From Amphirosellinia nigrospora (lineage: Eukaryota; Ascomycota; Sordariomycetes; Xylariales; Xylariaceae), in assembly GCA_004123355.1 (NCBI GenBank), contig SCHM01000001.1, positions 9,000,193 through 9,064,192 on the forward strand: a stretch of 64,000 bases of DNA, read 5' to 3'. Every line of letters starts with the position of its first letter. The first letter of the stretch is position 1. The notes under the pieces were generated by a model. It was not told where the DNA came from, searched no databases, and was given only the letters and a program-made list of their open reading frames with translations. The translations under genes were made by a program, and so were the position numbers. Shown one piece after another: positions 21,653-32,570 of this stretch.

Positions 21653-24600
21653 ATGTTTCCCAGTTGTGTGATCCTCCCTTTGACTCGGGTCCTTCTAGGT
21701 AAACGTGGTCTACCACAATCTGAAATAGACGAGATATCGCGAGGATCGGCCGACACGTTTCACGACATTCCGAGCCTGCCTATTGTCGAATATGAGCAGT
21801 CCTCGAATCAGACGTTAGAGAACAGAGAAAGCAAGCCGCTAAATTACACGCCGTCCGAAACGTCGACCCGTGGAGACGACGACGATTTATTGGATGAGTC
21901 AACAGATGATGGGGAGAGGACTAGGCTAGATGACACAAACCTGAAGTTGGAAACTACTGTCAACTTTGAGACGATAAGTGTCGATAGAAGTTTGAGTGAC
22001 GAAGTATCAGATCAAGTATCTGGTAGCGAAGAGGAGCTCGATAGCGAAGAGGAACTCGATAGCGAAGAGGAGCTTGATAGCGAAGAGAAGCTCGATAGTG
22101 AAGAGAGACTAATCAATTACAAAGTCAGAAGCTCTCTTTATTCAAAATATACGTCTTCTAGCCAGGCCTGTACCTTGCTTGCTAGGTAGGTTAACTCCGT
22201 TTTTGGCATTGAGAATTGCTGAACCAATCGGCTGATCGATCGGATAGGACTTCTGACGTCCAAGAGTCAAGTTCCATCACGATCTCGGATGACTTCAGCA
22301 ACTCCGCCAAAGTCGAAGAACGACAGTACCTAGCATTACATACCACCAAGAAGCCAACTGCTTCTAGCCTGTTAGATAGAGGTTTCTCGCAGGCTCTAAA
22401 TCTCCCTTCGCCCTCGGAGTACCTACCTCAGCTAATGGATCAGCGCAAACCCGCACTTGACGATCTACAGCCCCAAGCTAGCGGGAGTATATCGCTTCAA
22501 GATGCTGATTACCAGGATAACTCCCGCAAGCGGCTTTATTCTCAGTTGCAACTTGACGATGAGATACTTGGACTGAACGTGGATGAGCTACAGGGCTATA
22601 TCACGAGATTGGAGCAAAGAGCAAGAGATCTCGGGGCCTCCGCCGTCTCCAAATCACAGCCAGCGCTCACCTATCGCATTCTTTACCGGATCTTAGGCTG
22701 GGCTAAGAATTCAAAATCTTCACGCGAGGCAAAAGGCACGGAAGGAGTGTTGTCTGCTCCGTTTTTTGACCCTCCGGAGTGGATAGGTTCCAACCGAGGA
22801 GGGACCCTACGATGCCAGGTTCCCGTTCAAAACTTCGATCTGTTCCTGGAGAAGAACAAGAACATTTCATTCATCGTCTTCAAGACGTATGTCGCACCAA
22901 TCCCTGTGGAGCAAGGGATCATGACGCAGAGTGAAGACAGGCCAAAAATCAAGATCAACGAATCGATCAAACCAATCACCCAAGAGCTGATCGAGGCGGC
23001 TAAGATTTTGCTCACATCGAAGCACGAGTACGAAAAACTGTGGCAGACTTTCATGAACTCCGGCGAGTTGCTCGCTCCTTACCTCTTCGTTTATCACCAA
23101 CGCACAGATTGGCAAGGATTCGTGCCTCTATGGAGACTTCCTCCCAAGAGCAGATGATCATGGTCTGGGACTACATCATTCAGAACTATGGTGATGAGTT
23201 CACCGCTGCCGACGCTTGCATATCCGAAGGCAAGATCAGCGCCAAGTATGTGCCCTATCTGTTCAAGTCGGGAGACATGTTAGTCCAGAAGAAAGGAGGC
23301 TCGTACCTAGGTTGGATTTCAACGACATGGGCGAGGCATGGCAAGACCGACAAAACCACGAGAAGACAGCTTATGGGCATGACAGTCGGCGCCTCCCAGA
23401 TTCCTTTGTACGGGACCGAAGATGCTTCGAACATGAGCAACGAGAAACTGTGGGCGCAGAAGTGGTCGGTCTCGGCGTGGCATTGGGAATTTGACGGCAA
23501 CTTCCAGAGAAGAAACGAAGACTTAGAGTTCTCTGTTATAACAGACACGGTCGCGAATTCCTAGGAGTCGAGAAACATGAGGCTTGCAGACCCAGCATCT
23601 GATACTGGAAATGAGACAATGCCCATTCAAGCCCTAGGTGTCTACCCGTTGCGATTTGCCCCAGAGGACATCATCAAACAGCTTCAGATGCGTGGGAAGA
23701 CTTTCTGGAAATGTCGAAATAAGGCTTCGTATCTTACGAAGAGAAGTTAACGGACCAAGAGACAAAGGTTAGTATCATTCCTAGGGAATTGCTCATATCC
23801 CGTTCACTGAGGCACTCGGTTTTTCTGATTTCTTGATAGGTCGCCGAACGCTATATGATCGATCTAAAGGCTTACCGCAGCCTGCACAAAGACAACCAGT
23901 ACGAAGAGGCCATGTACAGAAGGGGATTGGTCGACGAGATTGGGCCGGAGGCGATGGGCCGAGACGAGCCACCCGACGAGAAATTCGTGTTCCTCCTACC
24001 AGCCACTATCAAGGGCTTCAACATGCGGAGAAAGAAGTGGTACGATCTCGTGCCCGAGCGCGTGAGGGAAGTCGAATGGAACAAAGGAGCCTTTCAGAAG
24101 GTCGTTATGAACAATAAGGCGAAAGACTTAATCCAGGCTCTCGTGAGCAACCAACTGGCCGTCGAGGCCAGCACCGCCGGCGCTGATCTGATTGAGGGCA
24201 AAGGTAACGGGCTCATTCTCCTCCTGCACGGTAGCCCCGGCACAGGGAAGACCTTAACGGCCGAGAGCGTGGCTGAAATAGCAGAGAAGCCGCTCTACAG
24301 AGTGACCTGCGCCGACATAGGCACTAAAGCCGAAGACGCCGAGAAATACCTGGAGTCAATCCTGCATCTAGGCAAGCTCTGGCAGTGCGTAGTCCTTCTC
24401 GACGAAGCGGACGTCTTCTTAGAGCAGCGTAGCCTAGAAGACCTCGAACGGAACGCGCCCGTGTCGGCCTTTTTGCGCATAGTAGAATACTACGAGGGCA
24501 TCCTCATCCTGACGACGAATCGCGTTAGCACCTTCGACGAGGCCTTCAAGTCCCGGATACAGCTTGCGTTGCACTATCCTACTCTGGGCCTTATCAGCGG

Positions 24601-24894
24601 CTACAAATCTGGCAGAACTTTTTGGATAGGTTCGAGAAGCTACAAGACGACACCGTCGAGACGGGCGATCTGCGCGATCACCTGGACGAGCTATCTAAGG
24701 AGGATATGAATGGGCGGCAGATCCGAAATGCCCTCACGACTGCAAGGCAGTATGCCAAGTGGAAGGGCGAGAAATTGAACTACGCCAGGTTGAAGGATGT
24801 AATCGAAGTTGCCGGGCGGTTTGACAAGTATCTCGACAAGCTCCATAATGGGCTGACGCACGACCAACTTGCTCAGGATGAGGGAGTGAGGTGA
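21653..24894 (+). CDS. DUF7025/AAA+ ATPase, frame-broken, about 1000 aa
   Basis: A fungal-specific AAA+ ATPase family with N-terminal DUF7025-like region and one C-terminal ATPase domain. Features in order: an acidic, repeat-bearing N-terminus; a 62-bp intron (22186-22247); a coiled-coil-like segment (LDVDELQGYITRLEQRARDL type); the DUF7025 region with LLAPYLFVYHQRTDW; the family signature LGVYPLRFAPEDIIKQL and FWKCRNK; a 72-bp intron (23768-23839); RYMIDLKAYRSLHKD; Walker A GSPGTGKTLTAE (about 24230-24265); Walker B CVVLLDEADVFLEQR; sensor ILTTNRV; arginine finger region FKSRIQLALHYP; and a C-terminal lid (KEDMNGRQIRNALTTARQYA). The frame changes near 23120, 23545 and 24590. Roles of this family are unknown; chaperone-like remodelling or non-self recognition are guesses. 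The first exon start is uncertain. Confidence 0.75.
22028..22110 (+). repeat. 18-bp tandem repeat encoding SEEELD units
   Basis: Four full units of GAAGAGGAGCTCGATAGC and a partial fifth lie in frame, giving a highly acidic stretch in the N-terminal part of the AAA protein. Confidence 0.9.
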
Positions 24895-24992
24895 GTGTAC
24901 CTCGAGACGTGGTATTCTACGCCCATCGTACCCAAAGTTGGTAAAGAGTACCGGTAGTGGCAGTGCCCGGTTCTGCCTGGTGGCAGTGTTCA

Positions 24993-25345
24993 TGTCACAC
25001 GGACCCTGGTCAGTGCGCAATACAGTGCCACACAGGGTCCCACACGGAGTTCGCAAGATACTACCCTGCGAGGCTATGGCAGTCGTACGAGGTTATCGTG
25101 AGTCTCAGAAGCATATATCGAGCTGAACTCGAACCCGAAACACTCGCCTCACCGGCTACAGAGGTCTTACCTTTCGGTCCCGTGAAGAAGAAGGAAAGGA
25201 AAGGAAGGAGAATTCTGAGCATAAAAGGGGCTCGAATTTCCCCTCGAGGGAAAAGGGAACCTAGATCTATATGGCCCTTTGGCACCATAGTCGTTTATTA
25301 CTCAATTTGAACCTATTCCAAGCCCTCAATCAGAGCCTTGTGACA
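24993..25345 (+). mobile_element. Solo LTR with 5-bp target duplication (GTTCA)
   Basis: A 353-bp element runs from TGTCACACGGACC to GAGCCTTGTGACA and is flanked on both sides by GTTCA (24988-24992 and 25346-25350). It is the reverse complement of the 44015-44364 element, sharing for example the segments around GTGCCAAAGG, GCATAAAAGGGG and TGCGCAATACAGTGCCAC. No retrotransposon coding sequence is present. Terminal TG...CA, short inverted ends and a 5-bp duplication identify an LTR left by recombination of a full element. Confidence 0.9.
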
Positions 25346-25350
25346 GTTCA

Positions 25351-26267
25351 TCGCGATTCTGTCGTTTGATTTGTTGAGATTTATTAGTTCTTGGCATTTT
25401 TGTGTATAGGCTATTGGCTAGGCCGACGGTAGTCGCGTGTATACGACAAAAGCCGAGTGCAGGGGAGTTTCCGAAATAAGGCAAAAGCTATATCCACTCG
25501 TTCGTCTCGTAGTTTTAGTAGAATAGGCTTATTAAGCATAAACATAAGATTATGGCTCGATGGTTTATGTTTTTCTCTGTGTGACTATATGGCTATATAT
25601 AAAGAGTCTCTTTGCCTCACTAGTGTATCTAGATCCTTGTTCCTAGCAGTCCTAGACTTTATTCCTCGAAGGACACTACTGTTGATTGCGTACAAAAATG
25701 CACTATCTACAGTCGCTCGTATGTGCGTGTGCGGTATGTTGTGCGGCCACAGTTCTAGCTAATCCGTCTTTGCAAAGATCTTGCTTGCAATCGCACCTGA
25801 TATACTTATAATGGGTAAAGAATTGGCGCCCAATATTCTCCTATTTCGTCTGGCCTAGTCAGGCATCGGTGAATCAAAATGTTGTTACCGCGTTTGCTAT
25901 GAAAAGATGAGAATATGAAACAGTTAACTGAAAGATAAGAGGGAAGCGCGAAGTCTAAAAGTTATAGAAGGTGGAAGAAATTGGTCAGGTGATTTATTGT
26001 CTACTCTGGAGAGTTAAGGAAAGATAATGTATATACCTAAATTATGAGACAATACAAGAAAAGTGAGACGGAATTGACCAGACTAGGGAAAGTGATACTA
26101 TGACCTTCGCGATGCATTCTGCCCCTGCATAGTAGCTGTCACAGTACTATAGCATCATTTTAACTCACTTGGACCCTTTTTAAATGTCTTCTTGTGTGTA
26201 TTTTACACGCAACTCATTTCTATTCTATTGTTTACGTTTTCTAAATTGTACAAAGGGAAATCAACAA
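25351..26267. other. Intergenic, nothing recognised
   Basis: AT-rich DNA with short frames of no protein-like character. Confidence 0.4.
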
Positions 26268-26587
26268 CTATGCTACATTGAGCAACGCCCGGCTCCGTTG
26301 TTTCCCTACGCAGCCTAAGCAGATAAGGAGAGACCATATCAAGAAGCTTAACGCCATGAAGCCTATCAACGCTCCAAAACAATACCAATAATCTGACTGG
26401 TAGAGAGGGAGGATGAGCTTGGAGCGGACCCAAAGACAGCTGGTGCCATGGTTAAATTGAATGCTGGTGGGATGACGTTTGTGTACATTGTCGTATTCAT
26501 GGGGCTGGTTGTAATATTATCGCGGGCTACAGGGGCCGCGACCGCGAATGCAGTGAGAACGGTAATGATTAGGGCTACTGATGACAT
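26268..26587 (-). CDS. Small type I membrane protein, paralogue 2, one frame break
   Basis: MSSVALIITVLTAFAVAAPVAR forms a signal peptide. The ectodomain contains NTT and NLT sequons and PPAFNLTM. The frame stops early after QIIGIVLE, but the next frame continues as a transmembrane segment (GFMALSFLIWSLLICLGCVG) and a basic tail ending at a TAG at 26268-26270. The position of the break is a TTTT run, so one lost T explains it. With that allowance the protein has the same architecture and length as paralogue 1 at 18413-18763. Both are on the minus strand and lie on either side of the DUF7708/AAA pair. Function unknown. Confidence 0.55.
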
Positions 26588-27489
26588 GTTGGATAAGTGG
26601 CGTAGGTCAATAAAGTGCTGGTATGAGAACTGGATGAATTAAACTTCGAGTATACACAACACGTATCCATATATACCTTGAGAGGTTCAAATGCCGCTTT
26701 GACTTATGACCCTCATACAATGGGTTTGTTGAATGACTTTGAATAAAAGACCACAATATCTCTGTTCTTCATGCTGTCTCTTTTGTATAACAAGAATGGG
26801 GGAGACAGCCTTGGTTGCAATATCATTGTACCGGTTCACAGCTTATCAAAAAAGTACGTCATGCAAGTCTATTCCCTCAAATTCCTTTAAGTGCGAGATC
26901 TTCAGGCCTATGCCCTTTGAGCTTCACCCATATCCAATTGGCCAGCTACCAGATTAGGCCCCAGATTGCGACACGGGGTTTAAAACACGTGTGTGCTCAT
27001 AAGACGCGTTCTGGTTTGATTGACGATTAGCTCATATTGTTTCGGTGGCAGTTAGACTCACCCTTCACTGACTGACAACACTGCAATGTGTTAGGGACAT
27101 TGTGTGCATTGTGCGTCTATTTGATTATGTACAGGATGCTTATTCATCTATGTATATATGCCCATGCCACGTGACACAACACAGGCGAGCGACACGCACT
27201 TTTAATCTTGTGGTCCCGAAATGTCCTCGATTGGTTACTATAAAGCAGATTTAATACATGAGTCTGTTTGACTATAGGGCTTAATTAAGCTTTCAGCTTC
27301 TCTGGTACGTGTGAGCATTATACACACTCCCATGTCCTCCGCCCTATTTCATTCATACAAGTGATCCCTCGATTTCATTAGCCAGGAATTTCCTCGCACT
27401 GCTCTATCATTTCGACAAATGTACAAGTAAAGCAACATTTTCCAGAGATTCTTGTGTTTTGACCATTGGTCACAACATACAACTAGTAG
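26588..27489. other. Intergenic, nothing recognised
   Basis: Spacer between the small membrane protein gene and the solo LTR. Short frames only. Confidence 0.4.
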
Positions 27490-27494
27490 GCGAG

Positions 27495-27872
27495 TGTCAC
27501 ACGGACCACCCTAGGGCCAGCCACAGGACCTAGCCACAGAAGCCACACAGACTCCTGGAAACTCATGGGGTCCTGGAAGGACCTGGAAGACCGGCATCGC
27601 TCCGAGGTATCGCTCCGAGGCATTATCGTGGGCTGAGACATAATATATTTGTATACTCGTATTGGTTGAATAGCCTCGACCCTCTCGAGGAGTCAGGCTT
27701 TCGGAGGCCTGCGAGGAGGCAGAGGACCTGGGAATTCGTCTATAAATTGAGGGCATGGGCGAGGTTACATTGAAGTCAGAATTAGGAAACCAGAGCCCCT
27801 AGAGCCCCAAAGAGATTATTAGCTGAATTGAACTCTTTATTCCAAGCACCTGAGCACAGGCCCTTGTCACAG
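27495..27872 (+). mobile_element. Solo LTR with 5-bp target duplication (GCGAG)
   Basis: A 378-bp element begins TGTCACACGGACCACC and ends GGCCCTTGTCACA, flanked by GCGAG at 27490-27494 and 27873-27877. The ends match the 24993 element, while the middle differs, so it is a related subfamily. It contains a TATA-like TATAAATTGAGG about 130 bp before the end, which sets the orientation. The 3' part resembles 42590-42667. Confidence 0.9.
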
Positions 27873-28064
27873 CGAGTCTGTCGAGGGCTGTCTGATCTTG
27901 TTTTAGTTTAAAGATGTACGAAATCAAGATTTGGTCCTCCTCAATCCTTTGGACAATCACACAAGTTCTCATTCATTCGTCGAATACATTTCGACTTCGT
28001 TCGGCAGAGTGTAATTGTGGTTCTAGAGATGAATTTAGTGCGCCCAGAGCTCGTTGTAGAGCTA

Positions 28065-28511
28065 TTATTTCTTTTCTTGTTGATCACTTTTGTTTTGAAG
28101 ATGATGAATTGTATCCTTCAGTTCTCTGATCTGTTTTCCTATCTCCTCCGCATCAAGAAGCTTAGATCCGGCTTTGTACTCGTCAGATCGTAGGGTTTGG
28201 AGACAAATTCTGTGAATTAAGGCATCTCGTTGCTGGGCGTTGGATAAGCCTGCTTTCCGGAATATTTCTGCGATGATTGAGCAAATATGACCTTCGATTG
28301 GTCCTCCAAAGAGAGCCTGTTTGATAATCATTTTTGCTGTTTCTTCTGCAACTCCTCGGGCATATTGAGTATCCTCCATCGCCTTGAGTCTCTCTGCGCG
28401 GCCTGCTGCCTTGGGATCGATCTGAACAAACGGCATAACAGCATCGTCATAGAGGGCGATAGTCGGCTGGTTCGTAGTTACTGTCTCTTCGTCGTCGTCA
28501 GATGTCGCCAT
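28065..28511 (-). CDS. Unrecognised acidic/coiled-coil protein (148 aa), perhaps the C-terminal half of the next gene
   Basis: An open frame starts MATSDDDEETVTTNQ, has a helical middle (ETAKMIIKQALFGGPIEG, SIIAEIFRKAGLSNAQ) and a predicted coiled coil at the end (EIGKQIRELKDTIHHLQ). The ATG overlaps the stop of the upstream minus-strand ORF by 14 bases in another frame. Given how many single-base breaks the window has, one gene split by a frameshift is at least as likely as two overlapping genes. No family recognised. Confidence 0.5.
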   Translation of the reverse strand: MATSDDDEETVTTNQPTIALYDDAVMPFVQIDPKAAGRAERLKAMEDTQYARGVAEETAKMIIKQALFGGPIEGHICSIIAEIFRKAGLSNAQQRDALIHRICLQTLRSDEYKAGSKLLDAEEIGKQIRELKDTIHHLQNKSDQQEKK

Positions 28512-29325
28512 TGTTGGGAGCGCCTTCTTGTATTTGTGTTCTCGACGATCTGCGAACCACTTCCAAGCATCGCGGGATCACCCGATCTTCCGGGTTGTGC
28601 ATGATCCAATCCAATCCCGTATCCATCATCCATTCCATGATAGATTCATCCATGGTGCCTAGGCCCCAAGTAGGATCTCCCACTATGCGGATGGCTTCAA
28701 AGAGTTCGGGCTCTACATTGCCAAGATCCATTTCAGCTATGTCTGTCCAGTCCTCTTCTCTACCGGTTTGTAGAGCTTGCCAGATACACACAGACAAGAT
28801 ATCCCCAGCCGAGCAATCGAGACTGAGAGCTTTGTGATTCGGACGACAAGCTGCCAGATATTTCAAAATCGTTTCTACATTGTCAAGATCCAGTTCAGCT
28901 GTGTCTGTCCAGTCGTTGTCTCTGCCGATTTGGATAACTTCCCCAATCCACACATTTAACATCTTCCTAGCCGATAAACCGAGTCTAAGAGCTTTTTCAT
29001 TCGGACGACAAGCTGCCAGATACTTCAACACCTTGCTGTAAGTCATCCAGGGTCTGGGGGGAATCTGTTCCAGGACCTTTCTCCAGTATTGAGCGGGATT
29101 GTTGAGGTATTTGTTGAACTGGGTCTCATCAATTCCAAGGCGATTTTTTGACAAAACCATTCTACTATATTTCCTGGATCGTGTTGCGTATTTCCCGTTA
29201 TAGACCTTTTCGTTGGCACTGGCTTTCGCGTATTCAGCTCTAAAGTACTCAAGCTGCTCATCGGTCAACTTGTCATTTCCCGCGTATGGGAAGTTCGCGT
29301 TCGGGAAGGTGCCAGGTCTGGCCAT
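28498..29325 (-). CDS. Unrecognised protein with a 53-residue tandem repeat (275 aa)
   Basis: Start MARPGTFPNANFPYAG. Residues about 99-151 and 153-205 are two copies of the same unit, each starting LKYLAACRPN, with DWTD near the end and closing NVE. The DNA copies share runs such as TTCGGACGACAAGCTGCCAGATA. The N-terminal 95 residues are charged and helical. The C-terminal part is Trp/Met-rich and acidic (MEWMMDTGLDWIMHN). No transmembrane helix or signal peptide. It lies next to a solo LTR, with no sign of gag or pol motifs. Function unknown. Confidence 0.55.
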   Translation of the reverse strand: MARPGTFPNANFPYAGNDKLTDEQLEYFRAEYAKASANEKVYNGKYATRSRKYSRMVLSKNRLGIDETQFNKYLNNPAQYWRKVLEQIPPRPWMTYSKVLKYLAACRPNEKALRLGLSARKMLNVWIGEVIQIGRDNDWTDTAELDLDNVETILKYLAACRPNHKALSLDCSAGDILSVCIWQALQTGREEDWTDIAEMDLGNVEPELFEAIRIVGDPTWGLGTMDESIMEWMMDTGLDWIMHNPEDRVIPRCLEVVRRSSRTQIQEGAPNNGDI

Positions 29326-30828
29326 TGTGAAGGCCTATCGTTGATTTTCGTGATGTAGGAGGAGCTTTGGTGATTATGTCCAGATATGTAAAGAGAAGAT
29401 ATGTGAGAGATAGGGCTTGTGGTGTTGTGGGAAGATGTGAGAGTACATAGCACGAAAAAGGGAGAAATGATATAAAGAGGTAGTACTTACTGGCCTGGGT
29501 TGCCTGACCCAAATATATACCTAGGTAATAGAAATAATTATGTCCATTGATATAAAGAAGGCAGGTACCTACCTACCTTAGGTACTTAGGTAGTAAGATA
29601 TAATATTATTGCTATACTATATGATGTACCTACCTTATGTACCTTAGTAGCAACGCGTGTGCCTTCCGCGCCTATACCTTAATTATCTACGAGCACTTGC
29701 CCTCTATTGTTATTGACGTCCTATGCTTTAGGTAATGACGCAAGTAATGAATGTTTACATCACAGCTTGCGCTGCAGGCTGATTGTGCTAAGGTTAGGCT
29801 CTGAAGCCTCAACTCCCGTCTATAAATTGCAGCCCTCCCCTCAACTTCTGTCCCCTTCTCTCCGTCCCCCTTCCTCACTTTTCTCGGCAACTCAACTACC
29901 CTTACCTCATTGCTTTGCCGCACCCATCATCACAATTTGTATCTATCTCCTTCACTATCACCACCAGTATAGGCACTTGCACTACCACACTACACCCGTC
30001 CACTTCCTATAGCCACTACCCACACCTGTAGCCTGACTACTTCTTCCTATCCCCCTCCCCGTACTACGTTTTATTCTTTCAAACCATGCCTATTCAGAGT
30101 TTGCCTTGCCAAACATCCACAACAACACCTTCACCCCACCCCTAGTTATCTCTTTTGCGCAACTATCATACCTTACTTGGAACACCGACTAACATCTATA
30201 GGGCTATGGGCATTTCCAATTCTTTGCATTTTCTTTCGTTTTGTTTGTCTTTTGGGGGCTTGGCGTTCGGCGTTTGGGTGCATTTCCATCTGCATTTTCT
30301 GGCGTTGGCATTGATTTTTTGAGCATTTACAGGCGTTTGGCGTTTTGGCGTTCTCATTCTTTTCGGGCTTTTGGTACTCGGCTGACTTTCACAGATCACA
30401 AACTACTGAGACATTGTTCGCAGTCCTCTTCTTGCATGCCAACAGGCACTTCTTTATTTTTTGTTCTCAAGGGCTCTGTTTCCTGGCACTTGGTATTACA
30501 CTGCCTCCAAGTGCCGAAAACATACACACTTTTTTCATTGCATACCTTGGCGTGCTAAGGGTGTGAAGAAGATTGTACAAACTTGGGAGAGGATGGGACC
30601 TATCTTGTTATAGGTTCTGCCTTCAAATTTCTGCCATTTCTACACGTAGCAACCTTCAACGAGATATTAATAATCCTCGCTAAGATCTTCAGGTGTTGAG
30701 ATTATGAGTATTGACGAGTAAGTCATATATATTGGTTGAGTAAAGGAACAAGTCTAAGTACAGGGTACTGAGGTGGTACCTCAGTATATATGGTAGATGT
30801 GTGTGGGGCGAAGTACCAGCCACCGGAA
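29326..30828. other. Intergenic: TAGGTA-rich block, pyrimidine-rich tract and GGCGTT-type repeats
   Basis: Around 29550-29650 the sequence is dense in ACCTACCTTAGGTA. From about 29825 to 30190 the plus strand is strongly pyrimidine-rich, like a 5' UTR. At about 30240-30360 degenerate units of GGCGTTTGG recur. A plus-strand frame at 30345-30566 is hydrophobic, but no family is recognisable. Confidence 0.4.
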
Positions 30829-32130
30829 TTACCAGCCCCCTAATTTCAACATCAGGAATCCCTTGCCATGACTATTTCGTTCATCCACCCAATCCAGAAC
30901 CCCAGTTGTATGGTATAAGGTCACATTCGCAAGTTGTCTCTCTACCATGCGTCGTAGAGCAGCTTTTTGGTCTTTATCTTGATTCATCTGTAGGAAGTCG
31001 TCAACAGCCAGTCTCCAGGGTGACAAGGAGCTTAGAAGTTCGTCAACATCGGCAGTTTTGTCAATGTCCCGAATTGTGCCGGGTCGCCTTACAACCAGCT
31101 TCTGCAACTCGTCCTCTCACGCTTGCCCGAGTTCCCAATCTACCTCCGGGCCGTTGGCAGACGTCACCGGGGTCCGAAGAGGCGATGGAAACCGGCCGAT
31201 GAGTCTAGCTTCTCGAGGTGTGAGGCCTTCCTAGTCCTCTAGGGTCGCATCGCCCGTCTAGCCAATGAACTGGCCACCACTGTTGCCGAAGGAGCTAAAG
31301 AACTCATACGCCGGGTATAGGATACTTAGGAAATCGTGGTCGAGAAGAGCTGTGATCCGGCCTGTCACAGGATTGTAAAGCAAGTTGTCGGGAGCTATAT
31401 AATCCATCTCAGCAACTGATAGTTCTTATAGCAGCGCCCGACGCCAGTATTTTGTCACGTCTCACGCCGCTTGAACTACTTACTAAAGTCTGCATGCACA
31501 GTGATCCTGTCCTCGTCAGACTCCAAGTCGGATAGTTGTGCCGATAGGCCACGCTCAACGAACGCATGAACACGTGCTCTAATGCCGTTCCCAGCCAGCC
31601 CAGAAAATGTGGGTTTGCGTTGGGTTCGCCCAGTGCTAGGGTTTGGACTTTTTACCCAAAACCCAATAACCCACCACCCATAAAAGCCCAAGTGGGTGCC
31701 ATGGGTAAAAAAAAACCCATGGGTATTAAAAAACCCATGGGTATTAGAAACCCATAAAACTAACATTGTTTAAAAAGAATATAAAGCAAAAAGAACATAA
31801 TTTCTTAAATTTCAGATTAGTACATTTTTTTTGCTGCTAATTTTTGTATGCGTGGGTTTTTTGGGTACCCATTTCCGAACCCTACCCAGTGCTACTTGCA
31901 GGCGGTCGCGGAAGCAGTCTTCAAGTGAAGACCAGGGCCGAAACCAGCACTAGCCATAAGGGCACTGATGATAGTATCGGAAGCATCAAATGTCACACCT
32001 CTCCGGCCTGTAATGCTTTTCGGTAGCGGGTAGTCCTGCAACTCCTTTAACAGCATTGCCATCTCGGGCGCTGATCACCCGCGGGGGCCAAGCCGAAAAC
32101 ACGGGCATTCGATTCTGACTTGCTCAGCCT
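30829..32130 (-). pseudogene. Aminoglycoside-phosphotransferase-like (APH/ChoK) kinase remnant, interrupted by a MITE
   Basis: These fungal APH-fold proteins phosphorylate small molecules of mostly unknown identity. Successive frames read MAMLLKELQDYPLPKSITGR, GVTFDASDTI, RARVHAFVERGLSAQL, SDEDRITVHADF, then the catalytic-loop region IAPDNLLYNPVTGRITAL with LLDHDFLS (the metal-binding Asp), YPAYEFFSSFGNSGGQF and a C-terminal helical part ending LKLGGW. The N-terminal lobe is missing or unrecognisable beyond about 32130. Frame breaks are frequent and stops occur inside. The coding strand is split at 31637-31884 by a hAT-like insertion, so this gene is truly dead or requires the insertion to be spliced. 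Confidence 0.7.
31637..31884. mobile_element. hAT-like MITE, 248 bp, inserted in the APH pseudogene
   Basis: The element starts TAGGGTTTGG and ends CCGAACCCTA, giving about 10-bp terminal inverted repeats with one mismatch. It is flanked by the 8-bp direct repeat CCCAGTGC (31629-31636 and 31885-31892), the target-site length of hAT transposons. Inside are palindromic ACCCATGGGT units and an AT-rich core. No transposase. Removing the element leaves the APH coding sequence contiguous with a single copy of the duplicated target. Confidence 0.85.
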
Positions 32131-32570
32131 TTTGTTTCCAAATTCAGTTTTAAACTACCATTGTGGGCGTAGATGCAACACGTGAGGAGGACTCGGATGA
32201 CGATCTATAAGTCCGACTTCTTAGAGGTAAGGGGTTCGTTGGTGGAGAACAGAGGACTAGAGATGTAGATAAGCCACATAAACCCCTAGCCACAGGGCCA
32301 CAAGCCACACCAGCCCTCCAATCACCCTTCCTTGTCTAAATCTATTTCCAATCCGGCATAAATACGTCTGTACCTTTGAAACCATGCTTTTGTGCCTGAG
32401 TGTTGCTTGAGTGGGCCAGAAAAGTGATGCATTGAGGATGGAGATCACCCCGATATCTAGTGGCCGGCGTGGGCAATATTAGCTAAAGTACCTACTTGGG
32501 TGTGGCCCGGCCACCATAGCCACTTTTTCACGCGATCAACACGAAACCCCCACAATAACGCCTGATCCCT

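Noticed and set aside
30201-30566. Plus-strand hydrophobic ORF after a pyrimidine-rich tract
   Set aside because: Composition is driven by degenerate GGCGTT repeats; no conserved motif, and the frame is broken.
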